Source of the DNA: Pelomonas saccharophila_A
GTDB taxonomy: Bacteria; Pseudomonadota; Gammaproteobacteria; Burkholderiales; Burkholderiaceae_C
Reading direction: 5' to 3'
Length of the DNA: 64,000 nucleotides
Assembly (NCBI RefSeq): GCF_031458095.1
Contig: NZ_JAVDXU010000003.1
Location: 779,452-843,451, forward strand
Part shown: one piece after another, positions 18,863 to 27,831 of the stretch
How positions within the stretch are numbered: the first letter of the stretch is position 1
Layout of the letters: the number at the start of each line of letters is the position of its first letter
Made by a program: the position numbers and the translations under genes
The notes under the pieces: model-generated
Databases searched by the model: none
What the model saw: only the letters and a program-made list of their open reading frames with translations
What the model was told of the DNA's origin: nothing

Positions 18863-20964
18863 GGCTTCGGCGTGTCGCTGCCCTTGTCGGCCGCAGGCAT
18901 GCGGGCCCAGTCACCCAGGGTCTTGCGGAAGCTCTCGGTGATGGCCTCGGCCTCGACGGAATCGTTGGCGATATACGGCGTGATGAGGATGATCATCTCG
19001 CGGCGCGACTTCTTGACCACCTGGCTCTTGAACAGGTTGCCCAGCAACGGGATGTCCTTGAGGAAGGGCACGCCGCTGCCAACATCCGAGGCGGTGCCGT
19101 CGATCAGGCCCGCCAGCAGCATGGTGGAGCCATTGCGCAGGGTGAGCTTGGTTTCGACCTTGCGGGTGGAAATGGTCGGGGTGGTGCCGCTGCCCGCGGC
19201 GCTGGACAGGGGCTGGCTGACCTCCTGCGAGATGTCGAGATCGATCTGGTCACCCGAATGGATGACCGGCTTGATCTTCAGGATGACGCCCGTCGAACGG
19301 TACTGGTAGGTGGCCAGCAGCTGGCCGGCGGTGCCGCCCGTACCGGTGTTGGTGCCGATCTGCGAGCTCAACACCGGCACCTCGTCACCGACCTGGATCA
19401 GCGCCGTTTCGCCGTTGCGCGCCATCAGCCGCGGGCTGGACAGGATGGTGGCGCGGGTGTCGTTGGCCAGCGCGTCGATGGCGATACGGGCCGCCCCGGC
19501 ACCATTGAGGATCGAGAAGTTGAAGCCCGTACCGCCCGAACTGGAGCCCGCCGAGACCTTGTAGCCGCCGCCGTTCGCCTGCACGTGGTCGGTCAGCCAT
19601 TGCACGCCAAGCTGCGCGTTGTTGTCCAACTTCAGCTCGGCCACCGTCACTTCGATGAGGGCGGACTTGGTCGGCTTGTCCAGGCTCTGCAACAGCGCGG
19701 AGATCTGCCCGAACTCCTCCGGGTTGACCTGGAAGATCAGCGTGTTGGTGGCCTTGTCGACCACCACGCTGGTCCGGCCGGACGCGCTTGCGGCAGGCGT
19801 CGCAGCCGTCGATGCACCGCCCGCTGTCGAGGCGGGCGTGCTGGCGACGGTGCCGCCGCCGCCCAGCACGCGCTCCAGCGTGAAGGCCAACTGCTCGGCG
19901 TCCTTGTGCTTGACGGCGTAGGTGAACAGGTTCTTGCCGATGCCGCGCTCGTTGGGCTTGTCCAGCGTCCTGGCCCACTCGGCGACATGGGCTGCGACTT
20001 TTTCACCCGCTGCAAACACGAAGACCTGGTTCAGGCTCGAGACCGGCAGCAGGATGATGGGGTTGCGGATGCCCCCATGGGAGACAGGCGAACCGACCGG
20101 GTGCACGGCATAGCCCTCCGCGGCCAGCACCTCGGCGAGACGCCGCGCCAGTTCATCGGCAGAGGAGAAGGCCGGCGTCAGCGTCAGGCTGGTGCGCCCC
20201 TTGAGCGCGGGCTGGTCGAGCACCGCCAGCGCCTCAACCGCGGCCTTGACGTTGTCGGGATTGCCGCTGATCAGCACCGCGTTGCGGGTCGAATCTTCCT
20301 GCACCTTGACGCGATCGCCGAAGAGCGTGCGCAGCCAGTTGCCAACATCGACCTGGCGTACCGATTCGAGAGGGATGAGCTGGAAGATGGGGCGCAGCGA
20401 CGCCGGCACCTCGGGGAGGGCCGCGCCATAGCGGATCCCGGGCAGGTCACCCAGGTTGGCGTTGTCGGGCACCACACGCACCAGGCCGCCGGCCTCGATC
20501 ACCGACAGGCCATAACTCTTCAGCAGCAGGCGCACGGCGGTTTCGACCTGGGCCGCCGTCTGACCATTGCCGGTCTTGAAGGTGACGAGGTCGGGCCGCG
20601 CAATGACTGCGGGGTCGACGCTGACGTTCTTTTTCAGCACGTCGGCATAGACGACCTGGATGAAAGTGGGCAGGGCGACCTGGGCAAGGTTGACCGCTGC
20701 GACGACTTCGTCCTGGGGCTGGCTCACCGGCGCCGTGACCGCCAACTTCGGCGCTTCGATTTCCGGCGCCCTGGGGCCGGTGCTCACGCGCGTGCCGACC
20801 CGGTTGCTGCCATCCGCCTGAGGCGCAGCCTCGGTGGTGATGCTGGCCAGCGGCAGCGGCTTGGGCAGTTGAGGCACCAGCGGTGCGCAGCCGCCGAGGG
20901 CGAGCAACGCACCGGCTGCCAGGGCAATCGGTCGCGGCGTCAGGAACATTCGGTTTTCATTCAC
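18859..20964 (-). CDS. gspD: Type II secretion outer-membrane secretin GspD
   Basis: A 701-residue secretin. It begins with a lipoprotein signal ending LALGGC, so it is probably a self-piloting lipidated secretin; then come N0-N3 domains (for example VRQVDVGNWLRTLF and an N-domain insertion rich in Thr, Ala and Ser around residue 400) and a C-terminal secretin core with VPVLSS and VPFLKDIPLLGNLF. I chose the GTG at 20964 because GGGAG lies 9 bases before it and it overlaps the gspC stop by 8 bases; an ATG at 20949 is the alternative. It forms the outer-membrane channel. Confidence 0.94.
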
Positions 20965-21400
20965 GGTAATCAGCTCCCAGCGGAACCTGCTTGTTGCCGA
21001 CACGGATCAGCACTTCGCCGTCCTGGATGCGGGTGATGGGCTCACCGCTGGGCACCTTGTCGCCCACGGCCAGGCGCAACGGCACCTTGCCAGCCGCGAC
21101 AAACATGATCAGCACTTTTCTCTCATTGCCGCGTCCGAAGATGCCGGCCACGCGCCAGCGCTTGTCCTCGGCCTTCGCCGCCGCCGCCGCGGCCAGCGCC
21201 GCCGCTTCGGGCTCGAAGATCGGCGACGTCGCCAGCCCGATGGCCTTGGCGGCCTGGTCCGATCTCCGCGGGAGTTCAGGCAGTTGCCAGGCGTCGCGGC
21301 GGGCGCTGACCAGGGCCGGCTCCGGCTCTGCGGCGGGCGCCAACAGCCATCCGAGAGCCAGGGCGGCTGCGGCCATCAGCCAGGGCGCGGCTTTGTTCAT
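20957..21400 (-). CDS. Short GspC-like inner-membrane protein
   Basis: A 147-residue protein with an N-terminal membrane anchor (LMAAAALALGWLLAP) and a C-terminal domain that reads like the homology region of GspC (WRVAGIFGRGNERKVLIMF, VGDKVPSGEPITRI). It has no PDZ or coiled-coil tail, which canonical GspC proteins of 270-300 residues carry. In the T2SS, this region links the inner-membrane platform to the GspD N-domains, and its position directly upstream of gspD supports the assignment. A PilP-like name would also be defensible from its size. Confidence 0.75.
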   Translation of the reverse strand: MNKAAPWLMAAAALALGWLLAPAAEPEPALVSARRDAWQLPELPRRSDQAAKAIGLATSPIFEPEAAALAAAAAAKAEDKRWRVAGIFGRGNERKVLIMFVAAGKVPLRLAVGDKVPSGEPITRIQDGEVLIRVGNKQVPLGADYRE

Positions 21401-22002
21401 GACTGCTTGCCCCCGGGACGCGCGAGTACACGCAACTGCATCTCGGCCACGGCGGGCTGCACAGCACCTTTCATCGTGAAGCGCTCGACGACCATGCGAC
21501 GCTCCTGCGCGGCCATCTCGGCCAGCAAGGTGAACAGGGGGGCGCGCTGCACTTCGACACTGATCCGCGCCTGCAACACCACATAGCCGGGCGGCAATTC
21601 ATTCACCGGCTTGGCGCCCGGCTCGGCGCGCACCAGCGTGATCTCACGGACCTTGAGGCCCAGGCGTTGGGCGGTATTGCGCAGCCAGTCCTGCAGGCCT
21701 GCCTCCGTCAGCGCCAGATCGGGGTCGGCCCAGACGGTGGTCTCGTAGGCGGCCTTGAGACCGGCAACTTCCTGACTGCGACGCGACCAGTCCGCCTCCT
21801 TGGACAGGGCCTGCAGACGCGCCACCTCGGTGGCCAGCACGCGGCTGCGCTCCAGTGAGGCATCGGCAGCATCGAAGCCGGCGAGCACGAGGTAGACGCT
21901 GAGCAGGGCCAAGCCCAGCCAGGCGCCCAGCCGGACCAGGCGCGACTCGGCCCATTGCTCGCGCAACTGGGTCCAGGAGGAAAGCAGAGCGTCGCGGTTC
22001 AT
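21397..22002 (-). CDS. gspM: GspM-like type II secretion platform protein
   Basis: A 201-residue bitopic protein: a short cytoplasmic N-terminus, a membrane segment at about residues 26-43 (LGAWLGLALLSVYLVLAGF), a predicted coiled coil (SLERSRVLATEVARLQAL) and a ferredoxin-like periplasmic domain. This matches GspM, which pairs with GspL. Identification rests on topology and gene order, as the family is weakly conserved. The start overlaps the gspL stop by 1 base, and its stop overlaps the next gene by 4 bases. No gspN follows. Confidence 0.8.
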   Translation of the reverse strand: MNRDALLSSWTQLREQWAESRLVRLGAWLGLALLSVYLVLAGFDAADASLERSRVLATEVARLQALSKEADWSRRSQEVAGLKAAYETTVWADPDLALTEAGLQDWLRNTAQRLGLKVREITLVRAEPGAKPVNELPPGYVVLQARISVEVQRAPLFTLLAEMAAQERRMVVERFTMKGAVQPAVAEMQLRVLARPGGKQS

Positions 22003-23351
22003 CAGCGGTTGGGGATGGCGTCGAACACCGAGGACGGCGGCAGGCCGTTCGCGTCCGGCTTGGCGACGATGGGCTTGGTGGGCTGCGGCGGTCCCTTTGG
22101 GGGGGGGGTCGGTACAGCCGCCCGAGGTGCGGCTGCGGGCGCCGGCGCGGGTGCCGGCAAGATCGCCGGTGCCGTCGCCGGGGCAGTGGCAGCAGCCGGC
22201 GCGGCCGCGACGCCAGCGGTCGGCAGCGGTGCGGCGGGCTCTGCCGCTGCAACCACCGGCGGTAGCGCACCGCGGATGCGCATGTCCATGACCAGCAGGT
22301 TGCTGGCGTTGTCGGCGCGGACTTCGGTCACGTCGGTGAACCAGCCACCCGCCTGCAATTCCTTCACGACGTTGGCGCGCCCGGTGTTGGGGCCGAGCTG
22401 GAGCGCGAGCCTGAGCTTGTCGCCCTCGAGCTCGAGCTCCTTGATCTGGACATTCAGACGCGCCAGCGTGTCGTTCAGGTAGCCCAGCACATCCACCGGC
22501 TGCGGTGCGGCGAACCAGCTTGCCAGCTTCTCGACTTCAGCCATCTGCGCCATCGTCGCGTCGCGCGCGGCCAAGACGGGGCGTGCGCTGGCCTTCAGGT
22601 CAGCAACCTGCTGGGTCAGGCGGCGCTCCTGGCTGTGCGCGTCCCACCACTGGTGGGCCATCACACCGACGCCCAACAAGAGACCCAGCCCGCCCAGCAG
22701 CACGAGACGTTGCTCCGGCCCCCGCTCCGCGTCGGCCGAGGGATGCAGGGGAAAGTGCCTGGCCCACGGCGTGACGGCCGCCAGAGGCGTCTGCGGCTCC
22801 GGCATCGGCACGGTCACTCCGTCACGGCTGGCGCCGCAGGCACGGACGAACTCCTGCCAATCCGATTCCGACAAGGCCTCGGGCCACCAACGGCTGGCGA
22901 CCAACTGCCCTTCTTGCCATTGCTGGGCCTCATAGCCCTCGACATTGCGCAGCAATCGTAGACCGTCGGCGCCGCCTGCCTGCGAGAAGCTTTCATACAG
23001 CAGCTGACAACGCTCGGGGGGCAAGCCAGCCGCAAGCGCGTCTTGATGAAGGACCGCCTCGTCCCAGGCGATCGCCAAGCCCTGCTCGCCCTGGACGACC
23101 AGCCGTGCGGCGGTGTGATCGAAGGGCCGCCACGCCTGGACCTGCAGCCTCAACGCTCCCAGTCGCTCCGGCGCCGGAATGCCCTGCAACCGGAACCAGC
23201 GCAGGCGGCAGCGGCTGCGCGGCAGCAACAGCGGCGTACGCGCCCAGGGGTGCGGAGTCGGGGTCGGGTCGAAGCCCTCAAGGCGCCACGCTGCTGGCGG
23301 CGCGTTGGGCGTTCGTGGCGAGAGGAAACGCGAGAGCGCGGGGAGCTTCAT
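22002..23351 (-). CDS. gspL: GspL-like type II secretion protein with Pro/Ala-rich tail
   Basis: A protein of about 449 residues. The N-terminal half resembles the cytoplasmic actin-like domain of GspL; a membrane segment (LVLLGGLGLLLGVGVMAHQWW) follows at about residue 225, then a coiled coil and a small periplasmic domain. The last 90 residues are a low-complexity Ala/Pro tail not usual in GspL. That tail is encoded across a run of ten identical bases (22099-22108). The ATG at 23351 overlaps gspK by 74 bases and has no good ribosome binding site, so the start is uncertain; no better one is in frame nearby. Confidence 0.8.
   Translation of the reverse strand: MKLPALSRFLSPRTPNAPPAAWRLEGFDPTPTPHPWARTPLLLPRSRCRLRWFRLQGIPAPERLGALRLQVQAWRPFDHTAARLVVQGEQGLAIAWDEAVLHQDALAAGLPPERCQLLYESFSQAGGADGLRLLRNVEGYEAQQWQEGQLVASRWWPEALSESDWQEFVRACGASRDGVTVPMPEPQTPLAAVTPWARHFPLHPSADAERGPEQRLVLLGGLGLLLGVGVMAHQWWDAHSQERRLTQQVADLKASARPVLAARDATMAQMAEVEKLASWFAAPQPVDVLGYLNDTLARLNVQIKELELEGDKLRLALQLGPNTGRANVVKELQAGGWFTDVTEVRADNASNLLVMDMRIRGALPPVVAAAEPAAPLPTAGVAAAPAAATAPATAPAILPAPAPAPAAAPRAAVPTPPPKGPPQPTKPIVAKPDANGLPPSSVFDAIPNR
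22099..22108. repeat. Homopolymer of ten G (C10 in the coding strand of gspL)
   Basis: Ten consecutive G on the + strand encode part of a Thr-Pro-Pro-Pro-Lys stretch in the C-terminal tail of GspL, about 33 codons before the stop. It is the longest mononucleotide run I saw in the window. Confidence 0.9.
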
Positions 23352-24270
23352 CAAGGGGATTGAGCCGCTTCGTGCTGTGCTGTTCGGTGATGACCCACGG
23401 GCCAAGCTCCCCTGCGGGCGTCAAACGCGCATTGTACTCAAGGGCCATCGGCAGACCCGGCGACCAGAGCGTGATGCGGGCATCGTTGCCCACCGAGAGG
23501 ATGTAGTCCTCCTCGGCCATTGGCAATCCGAGAACGGCGCTTGCGACCCGCAGGTCGCGCAGCTGGTCCTGGGCGCGCAATTGCAGGATCTGGTCGATCT
23601 GGGCCGCAGGGGCCGTCGGGAAAGTGGCGCGCAGCGTGGCCGGCGGCGCCGTGGCCGGGTTGAACAGGTGCCCGGGATCGGAAGACAGCCAGCTGCTCCA
23701 GCGTGCCAACCGCGCGGGATCGTCCCGCCACAGGGGCATGACCTGCAGTTCGCGCAGGCTCAGCAGCCAATCATTGCGTGGCCCCGGCAGGCCCAGCGCC
23801 TGGTATTCGCCGCGTTCGGCGCCGTTCAGGCGCTTGAGGTTGTCGGTATCGATGTAGTCGTCAAGCACATCGATCATGGCCTGGGCGCGCGTCACCGTCA
23901 CGCCGTCCTGCACCAGCAGCGCCTGCAGCACCGCGCGTGGGGCGCCGTTGGCCGACAGCAGTCCACGTACATCCTGAAGCTGGACCCAGGCACCGTTGTC
24001 GACCTTGTAGGGCCGACCGTCCTCGCGCAGTTGCAGCGCCGCATCGCCCCGACCGGTGGGCTGCAGCGGCCGGGTAGCGTTCCAGTAAAGCGTCGCCGCC
24101 AACGCCCCCGACACTGCGGCCTGGCCGTCAGCGTATTGCTGGAAGTCCAGCGCATTGCGACGCAGGTCATCATTGCGTTGGGCGAACCGCTGCACGACGA
24201 AGGCCATCACGGCCAGCACGCCGAGCACCATCAACAGCACATAGCCCGATTGGTGCGCCCGACGCTTCAT
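23278..24270 (-). CDS. gspK: Type II secretion minor pseudopilin GspK
   Basis: A 330-residue minor pseudopilin. The prepilin leader is KRRAHQSG followed by YVLLMVLGVLAVMAF; like other GspK proteins it lacks the Glu5 of the major pseudopilin. The large globular domain has the GspK features DYIDTDN (calcium-binding region) and NPATAP. GspK caps the pseudopilus tip with GspI and GspJ. I chose the ATG at 24270, which overlaps the gspJ stop (ATGA) and puts the leader peptidase site at the normal place; the ORF's earlier ATG at 24282 would add only 4 residues. Confidence 0.92.
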   Translation of the reverse strand: MKRRAHQSGYVLLMVLGVLAVMAFVVQRFAQRNDDLRRNALDFQQYADGQAAVSGALAATLYWNATRPLQPTGRGDAALQLREDGRPYKVDNGAWVQLQDVRGLLSANGAPRAVLQALLVQDGVTVTRAQAMIDVLDDYIDTDNLKRLNGAERGEYQALGLPGPRNDWLLSLRELQVMPLWRDDPARLARWSSWLSSDPGHLFNPATAPPATLRATFPTAPAAQIDQILQLRAQDQLRDLRVASAVLGLPMAEEDYILSVGNDARITLWSPGLPMALEYNARLTPAGELGPWVITEQHSTKRLNPLDEAPRALAFPLATNAQRAASSVAP

Positions 24271-24962
24271 TGGCGCTCCCATTGAGCCAGCCGGGGTCGG
24301 CCGGGCATGGTGGTGCTGATCTCCGCCACCAGCGGGCCACCCAGTTCCGGACCGAGGTCGATCCAGACCGCACGCGGCAGCCGCGGCAGCGATGCCTGGA
24401 GATCGCGCCGGAAATCCAGATCTGGGTCACCGCTGGATGCCGGTGCGGACTGGGCGATGGGCCACTGGTCCTGCCAGACGCCCGCGCCGTCGAGATAGCG
24501 GAAGCGCCCCTCGCGGCCCGTCCAGCTCATCAACTCCACAGGCCGCACTTCCTCGATGGCAATCGTGGCCGCGGCCTTGGCATCGACGATCAACAGCCTC
24601 TGCCGCCGGGTCGTGGCATCGGCGATGAACTGAAGCTGGACGATCTGACCGGTTGCCGCTCCCGGCAGCGCCAGCGTCTCGCTGCTCGCCAGGCGCAGCT
24701 GCTGCGCATCGCCAACGAACTGGCGAGGTGCGCCGATCTGCTCGACCAACGCCGTCTGCACCAGGCTGCGCAACCATTCACGTCGCACCAGATCGAGCTG
24801 GCCGTCCACGCCGGAACGCTGGAGCAGCCGCTCCACGCGCGAAATCTGGCTCATCGCCTGCCAAAGCACGGTGGCAATCATGGCCATCAACGCCAGCGTG
24901 ACGATCATCTCGACGAGGGTGAAGCCGCGGCTTGCGCGCCGTGACGCCCGCGGCGGCTTCAT
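24267..24962 (-). CDS. gspJ: Type II secretion minor pseudopilin GspJ
   Basis: A 231-residue prepilin with the leader MKPPRASRRASRG and the cleavage site G/FTLVEM carrying Glu5, then the hydrophobic helix IVTLALMAMIATVLWQ. The C-terminal domain has the usual GspJ WTGREG and RFRYLDG segments. It starts at the ATG at 24962, overlapping the gspI stop by 4 bases; the longer ORF to 25121 runs through gspI. It joins GspI and GspK in the pseudopilus tip. Confidence 0.93.
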   Translation of the reverse strand: MKPPRASRRASRGFTLVEMIVTLALMAMIATVLWQAMSQISRVERLLQRSGVDGQLDLVRREWLRSLVQTALVEQIGAPRQFVGDAQQLRLASSETLALPGAATGQIVQLQFIADATTRRQRLLIVDAKAAATIAIEEVRPVELMSWTGREGRFRYLDGAGVWQDQWPIAQSAPASSGDPDLDFRRDLQASLPRLPRAVWIDLGPELGGPLVAEISTTMPGRPRLAQWERQ

Positions 24963-25435
24963 GGACGACCTCCATTGCCGCCCGGCGAAGCGAACGGCGC
25001 GGGGGTGGCAAGACTGACATTCGCTGGCCGCCAGCCGGCAACCAGCTGCTCCCAGCTCACGCGCGGGCCGGTCTCGCCCTGCTTCAGCGTGGCCTGGATG
25101 CGGTAGAGCCCGAGCTCCCATCGGGGCACCAGGTTGCCGCCCAGATCGAATTCATTGCGCGACGGCTCCACCAGCGTCGAAGTCCAGCTGAGTTGCAGCT
25201 CACCCTGTCGAAGCTCGCCTTGCGGCTGCCGGGCGGGATTCACCAACCTCAGCCAGCTCACGCCTTCGAGCTGCAGCTGCGCGCGCGCTTGGGCGTCCCG
25301 CAGGCGGCTTGCGGTCTGCAGGTTCTGGTTGACCCAGGCGAACAGCATCAGGCCCGAGGTCGCCAGGATGACCAAGGCGACGACGACTTCCATGAGAGTG
25401 AAACCGCGCGCGCCGCGACGAAGCCTGCGCCGCAC
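24959..25435 (-). CDS. gspI: Type II secretion minor pseudopilin GspI
   Basis: A 158-residue prepilin with the leader RRRLRRGARG and cleavage site G/FTLMEV, then VVALVILATSGLMLFAW. The GTG at 25435 is supported by a near-perfect AGGAGG 6 bases before it (this sequence is inside the end of gspH) and by leader length. Length is a little above the 120-130 typical of GspI, due to an extended C-terminus rich in Gly/Pro. It is the nucleating minor pseudopilin. Confidence 0.92.
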   Translation of the reverse strand: MRRRLRRGARGFTLMEVVVALVILATSGLMLFAWVNQNLQTASRLRDAQARAQLQLEGVSWLRLVNPARQPQGELRQGELQLSWTSTLVEPSRNEFDLGGNLVPRWELGLYRIQATLKQGETGPRVSWEQLVAGWRPANVSLATPAPFASPGGNGGRP

Positions 25436-25436
25436 C

Positions 25437-25865
25437 TCAGCCTCCTTCCCTGACCTTGCCCGTGATGGCTTCGATGCGCCAGGTTTCCTTGAGCTTGCCC
25501 CGGCTGAGGACCAAGGTACCGCCCGAGGCCACGCCCAGCGCGTCATAGCCCAGCGGCTTGGGCAGGTAGATTTCAGTCTCGTCCGGTGCGCCGGGCACGG
25601 CCTGAAGCAGGTCCTTGGCCTCGAGTGTCAGCGCCTCGCCCTTCAGAAAGGTTCGGACCGGCAGCGCCTCGAGATAGCTGCGAAAGTCGTCGCGCCAGCC
25701 CCGCTCCCGCGCTGCGTCGAGCCAGCCGACGGCGCGCGGGGCCGCGATCCCCGCAGCCAACGCCATCAGTGCGAGCACGACGAGCAGTTCGAGCAGGGTA
25801 AAGCCACCGTGGCGGGGGCGAGCCGCCCCCTCTTCGTGGCGGCCGGCGAATGCCAATGCCGACAA
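25437..25865 (-). CDS. gspH: Type II secretion minor pseudopilin GspH
   Basis: A 142-residue prepilin. A long leader (about 20 residues) ends PRHGG before FTLLELLVVLALMALAAGI, with Glu5 present. The globular part has the short GspH beta domain (LVLSRGKLKETWRIEA). It lies between gspG (12 bases upstream) and gspI. Weak family conservation beyond the leader means the H label depends partly on gene order. Confidence 0.88.
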   Translation of the reverse strand: MSALAFAGRHEEGAARPRHGGFTLLELLVVLALMALAAGIAAPRAVGWLDAARERGWRDDFRSYLEALPVRTFLKGEALTLEAKDLLQAVPGAPDETEIYLPKPLGYDALGVASGGTLVLSRGKLKETWRIEAITGKVREGG

Positions 25866-25877
25866 TGAGATCCTGCT

Positions 25878-26330
25878 TCAGTTGGCCGGCAGCACGCCGA
25901 TGTCCGCCCCGTCGCCCTCGCCGCCCGGCTGGCCATCAGCGCCAAGGGAGTAAAGCGCGAAGGGCTGGCCATCCCGGCCCGGAAGCGTGTACTGGAAGGG
26001 ATGGGACCAGGGATCCAGCGGCACCGCCTCGTCGAGATAGGGGCCGCGCCAGCGGGGCGCCAATGCCGGATCAGTGGGGGCCTTGTTCAGAAGGGACAAC
26101 CCCTCCTGGGCGGTCGGATAGCGACCGATATCGAGCCGCAGATTCTCGACGGCACCGCGCAGCAATTTGATCTGGGTGGTAGCCGTGGTCACCCGCCCCT
26201 GATCCACCTTCTTGAAAAGCCGCGGCCCGACCAAGCCGGCGATCAAGCCGATGATGGTCAGAACCACCAACATTTCCAGAAGGGTGAAGCCGCTCGGCCG
26301 TCCCCGAGAAGCCAGAGAAATTCGATTCAT
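25878..26330 (-). CDS. gspG: Type II secretion major pseudopilin GspG
   Basis: A 150-residue major pseudopilin, first gene of the operon. Leader MNRISLASRGRPSG, cleavage before FTLLEM with Glu5, then the hydrophobic helix. The calcium-binding C-terminal signature PLDPWSHPFQY and LYSLGADGQPGGEGDGADI is complete. The ORF is open upstream to 26654 through the terminator hairpin, so the ATG at 26330 is clearly the start. Only 48 bases separate it from the hairpin at 26379-26404, so the promoter must lie in or very near that gap, or transcription comes from read-through of the secreted-protein gene. Confidence 0.95.
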   Translation of the reverse strand: MNRISLASRGRPSGFTLLEMLVVLTIIGLIAGLVGPRLFKKVDQGRVTTATTQIKLLRGAVENLRLDIGRYPTAQEGLSLLNKAPTDPALAPRWRGPYLDEAVPLDPWSHPFQYTLPGRDGQPFALYSLGADGQPGGEGDGADIGVLPAN

Positions 26331-26378
26331 GGTTTTGCCGTGTCGCAGTGAGCTGCAGTTTAAGAGATGACAGCCCAT

Positions 26379-26404
26379 GAAAAAGGGCGCCCGAAGGCGC
26401 CCTT
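26379..26404 (-). terminator. Rho-independent terminator after the secreted-protein gene
   Basis: A perfect 9-base-pair stem (26383-26391 with 26396-26404) closes a TTCG tetraloop when read on the - strand, followed by a short T run (A 26380-26384 on the + strand). It lies 36 bases after the stop of the secreted protein and upstream of gspG. The strength implies a highly transcribed upstream gene. Confidence 0.85.
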
Positions 26405-26439
26405 GCTCTCTATTGCAAACCGCCGAAGCGGTATGGCAA

Positions 26440-27831
26440 TTACAGAGTCGGGTTGGCGTTGTTGTACGGACGCTCCAGGGGGATGTAGCCAGCAGCGGCG
26501 CCGTTGATGGCTTGCTGGTAGACACCCTTGACCTTGGCAGCCGACGAGTTGATCGTGAAGGTGATCGAACCACGCTTGCCGGTGCTGAACGTGCAGATGT
26601 CCTTGGCGGTGATGGCCGTCGTGCCGGACACCAGCGTGCCGTTGCGAGCGCCACCGTAGGTCACCGTCACGCCTGCTTCAGCCTGGCAGGTTGCGCTGTA
26701 GGTTGCAGCGGTACCGACGTTCTGGAAGAAGAAGCGGGTCAGGTTGCCGTTGGTGTCGTCGTTGTTGAAGAACGCCGAGCGCAGCTCGATGGCGTTCGCC
26801 GTCCAGACCCACCAGTTGGCGTTGCCAGCCAAGGACTGGTCAGCCACGCCGGTCAGCTGGGGATCAACCACTGCCGAGACGCCGAAGGTGCGCGAGGTGC
26901 CCAGGGACTTCGTCGCTGCGGTCTTCAGGTTCACCTGGACGACCGTGTTGCCCGTCGAGTTGAAAGCCGTGCCGACAGCGTTGAACACCATGGTGGCCGT
27001 AGCGCCGTTACCGGCAGCAACAACGGTCGGGTTCACAACCGTACCGCCCAGGTTGACGTTCACAACAGCGTTGGCCACGTCGAGGCCGTCTTGGTCGCCG
27101 GTCACCGTGAAGGTGATCTTGGAAACGTCGACCTTGGCGTCGAAGGCGGTGCCGCCAGCGTTGGTCAGCGAGCCGTTGACGTTGACGACGAAGTTGGCTT
27201 CGGCGACGGTCGTGGAGTCACCGTTCTGGGCGATGAAGCCGAACAGCGGGCTGTTGCCGGCGTTGAACAGCACGTCAGCGGAAGTGCCGGTGTCCTGGTT
27301 GGCAACCAGCGTCACGGCGCGGTAGCTCTGAGCCACCACGTTCGTCAGGTCGTTGGAGTTGTCGATGCGGGCGTTCTCGCTCAGCTCGAACACGCCGACG
27401 GACACGCTCTCGGTGGTGCCTTCGGTAGCCAGCGAGTGGTTCGAGAACACGAGGCCATTGAACGTCAGCACGGCTGCGTTGGCAGCGAAGGCGGTCGTCA
27501 CGTCAACTTCGTATGCGCACTCGGTCGCGCCGGAGCGCTTCAGGCTCACGGTCACAGCACCGCCGCCGCCGACCACGTTCGTGGGCAGAGGGCAGGTACC
27601 GTTGAACTTCGTGGTCGCCGAAACGGGCTTCACCACCACAGTGAAGTCCTGAGCAGCCGTACGAGCCACACCGATGGTCAGAGCCAGGTCGGGAAGCGTG
27701 ACGGCCGTCGTGTTGGTGATGGCTTCCAAGGCGAAATTGCGCTTGGTGACCGCCAGGGAGCCCGCGAAAGCGGACGTACCGCAAGCTGCGGCGGCCGCCA
27801 CAGCGAGGGCCTTGCAAGTGAAGCTCTTCAT
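26440..27831 (-). CDS. Secreted Asn/Thr-rich protein, candidate surface or type II-exported protein
   Basis: A 463-residue protein with a Sec signal peptide (KALAVAAAAAC...SAFA/GS, cleavage after residue 23). The mature part is all-beta in appearance, rich in Ala, Val, Thr, Asn and Gly with few charged residues, like S-layer or surface-coat proteins. Four mature cysteines (80, 105, 382, 413) could form two disulfides. Eight N-x-S/T sequons are present: Asn40, 77, 131, 219, 291, 363, 397 and 428. Base composition is less GC-rich than neighbours with favoured codons, and a strong terminator follows, suggesting high expression. I recognise no family. Neighbours are the gsp operon (downstream, same strand) and an N-glycosyltransferase (divergent). 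Confidence 0.8.
   Translation of the reverse strand: MKSFTCKALAVAAAAACGTSAFAGSLAVTKRNFALEAITNTTAVTLPDLALTIGVARTAAQDFTVVVKPVSATTKFNGTCPLPTNVVGGGGAVTVSLKRSGATECAYEVDVTTAFAANAAVLTFNGLVFSNHSLATEGTTESVSVGVFELSENARIDNSNDLTNVVAQSYRAVTLVANQDTGTSADVLFNAGNSPLFGFIAQNGDSTTVAEANFVVNVNGSLTNAGGTAFDAKVDVSKITFTVTGDQDGLDVANAVVNVNLGGTVVNPTVVAAGNGATATMVFNAVGTAFNSTGNTVVQVNLKTAATKSLGTSRTFGVSAVVDPQLTGVADQSLAGNANWWVWTANAIELRSAFFNNDDTNGNLTRFFFQNVGTAATYSATCQAEAGVTVTYGGARNGTLVSGTTAITAKDICTFSTGKRGSITFTINSSAAKVKGVYQQAINGAAAGYIPLERPYNNANPTL

Noticed and set aside
26440..27831. Sequon enrichment in the secreted protein as evidence for glycosylation
   Set aside because: Counting about 42 Asn and about 19 percent Ser plus Thr, chance predicts 7 to 8 sequons; eight is not an excess. 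Only the gene context supports the idea.
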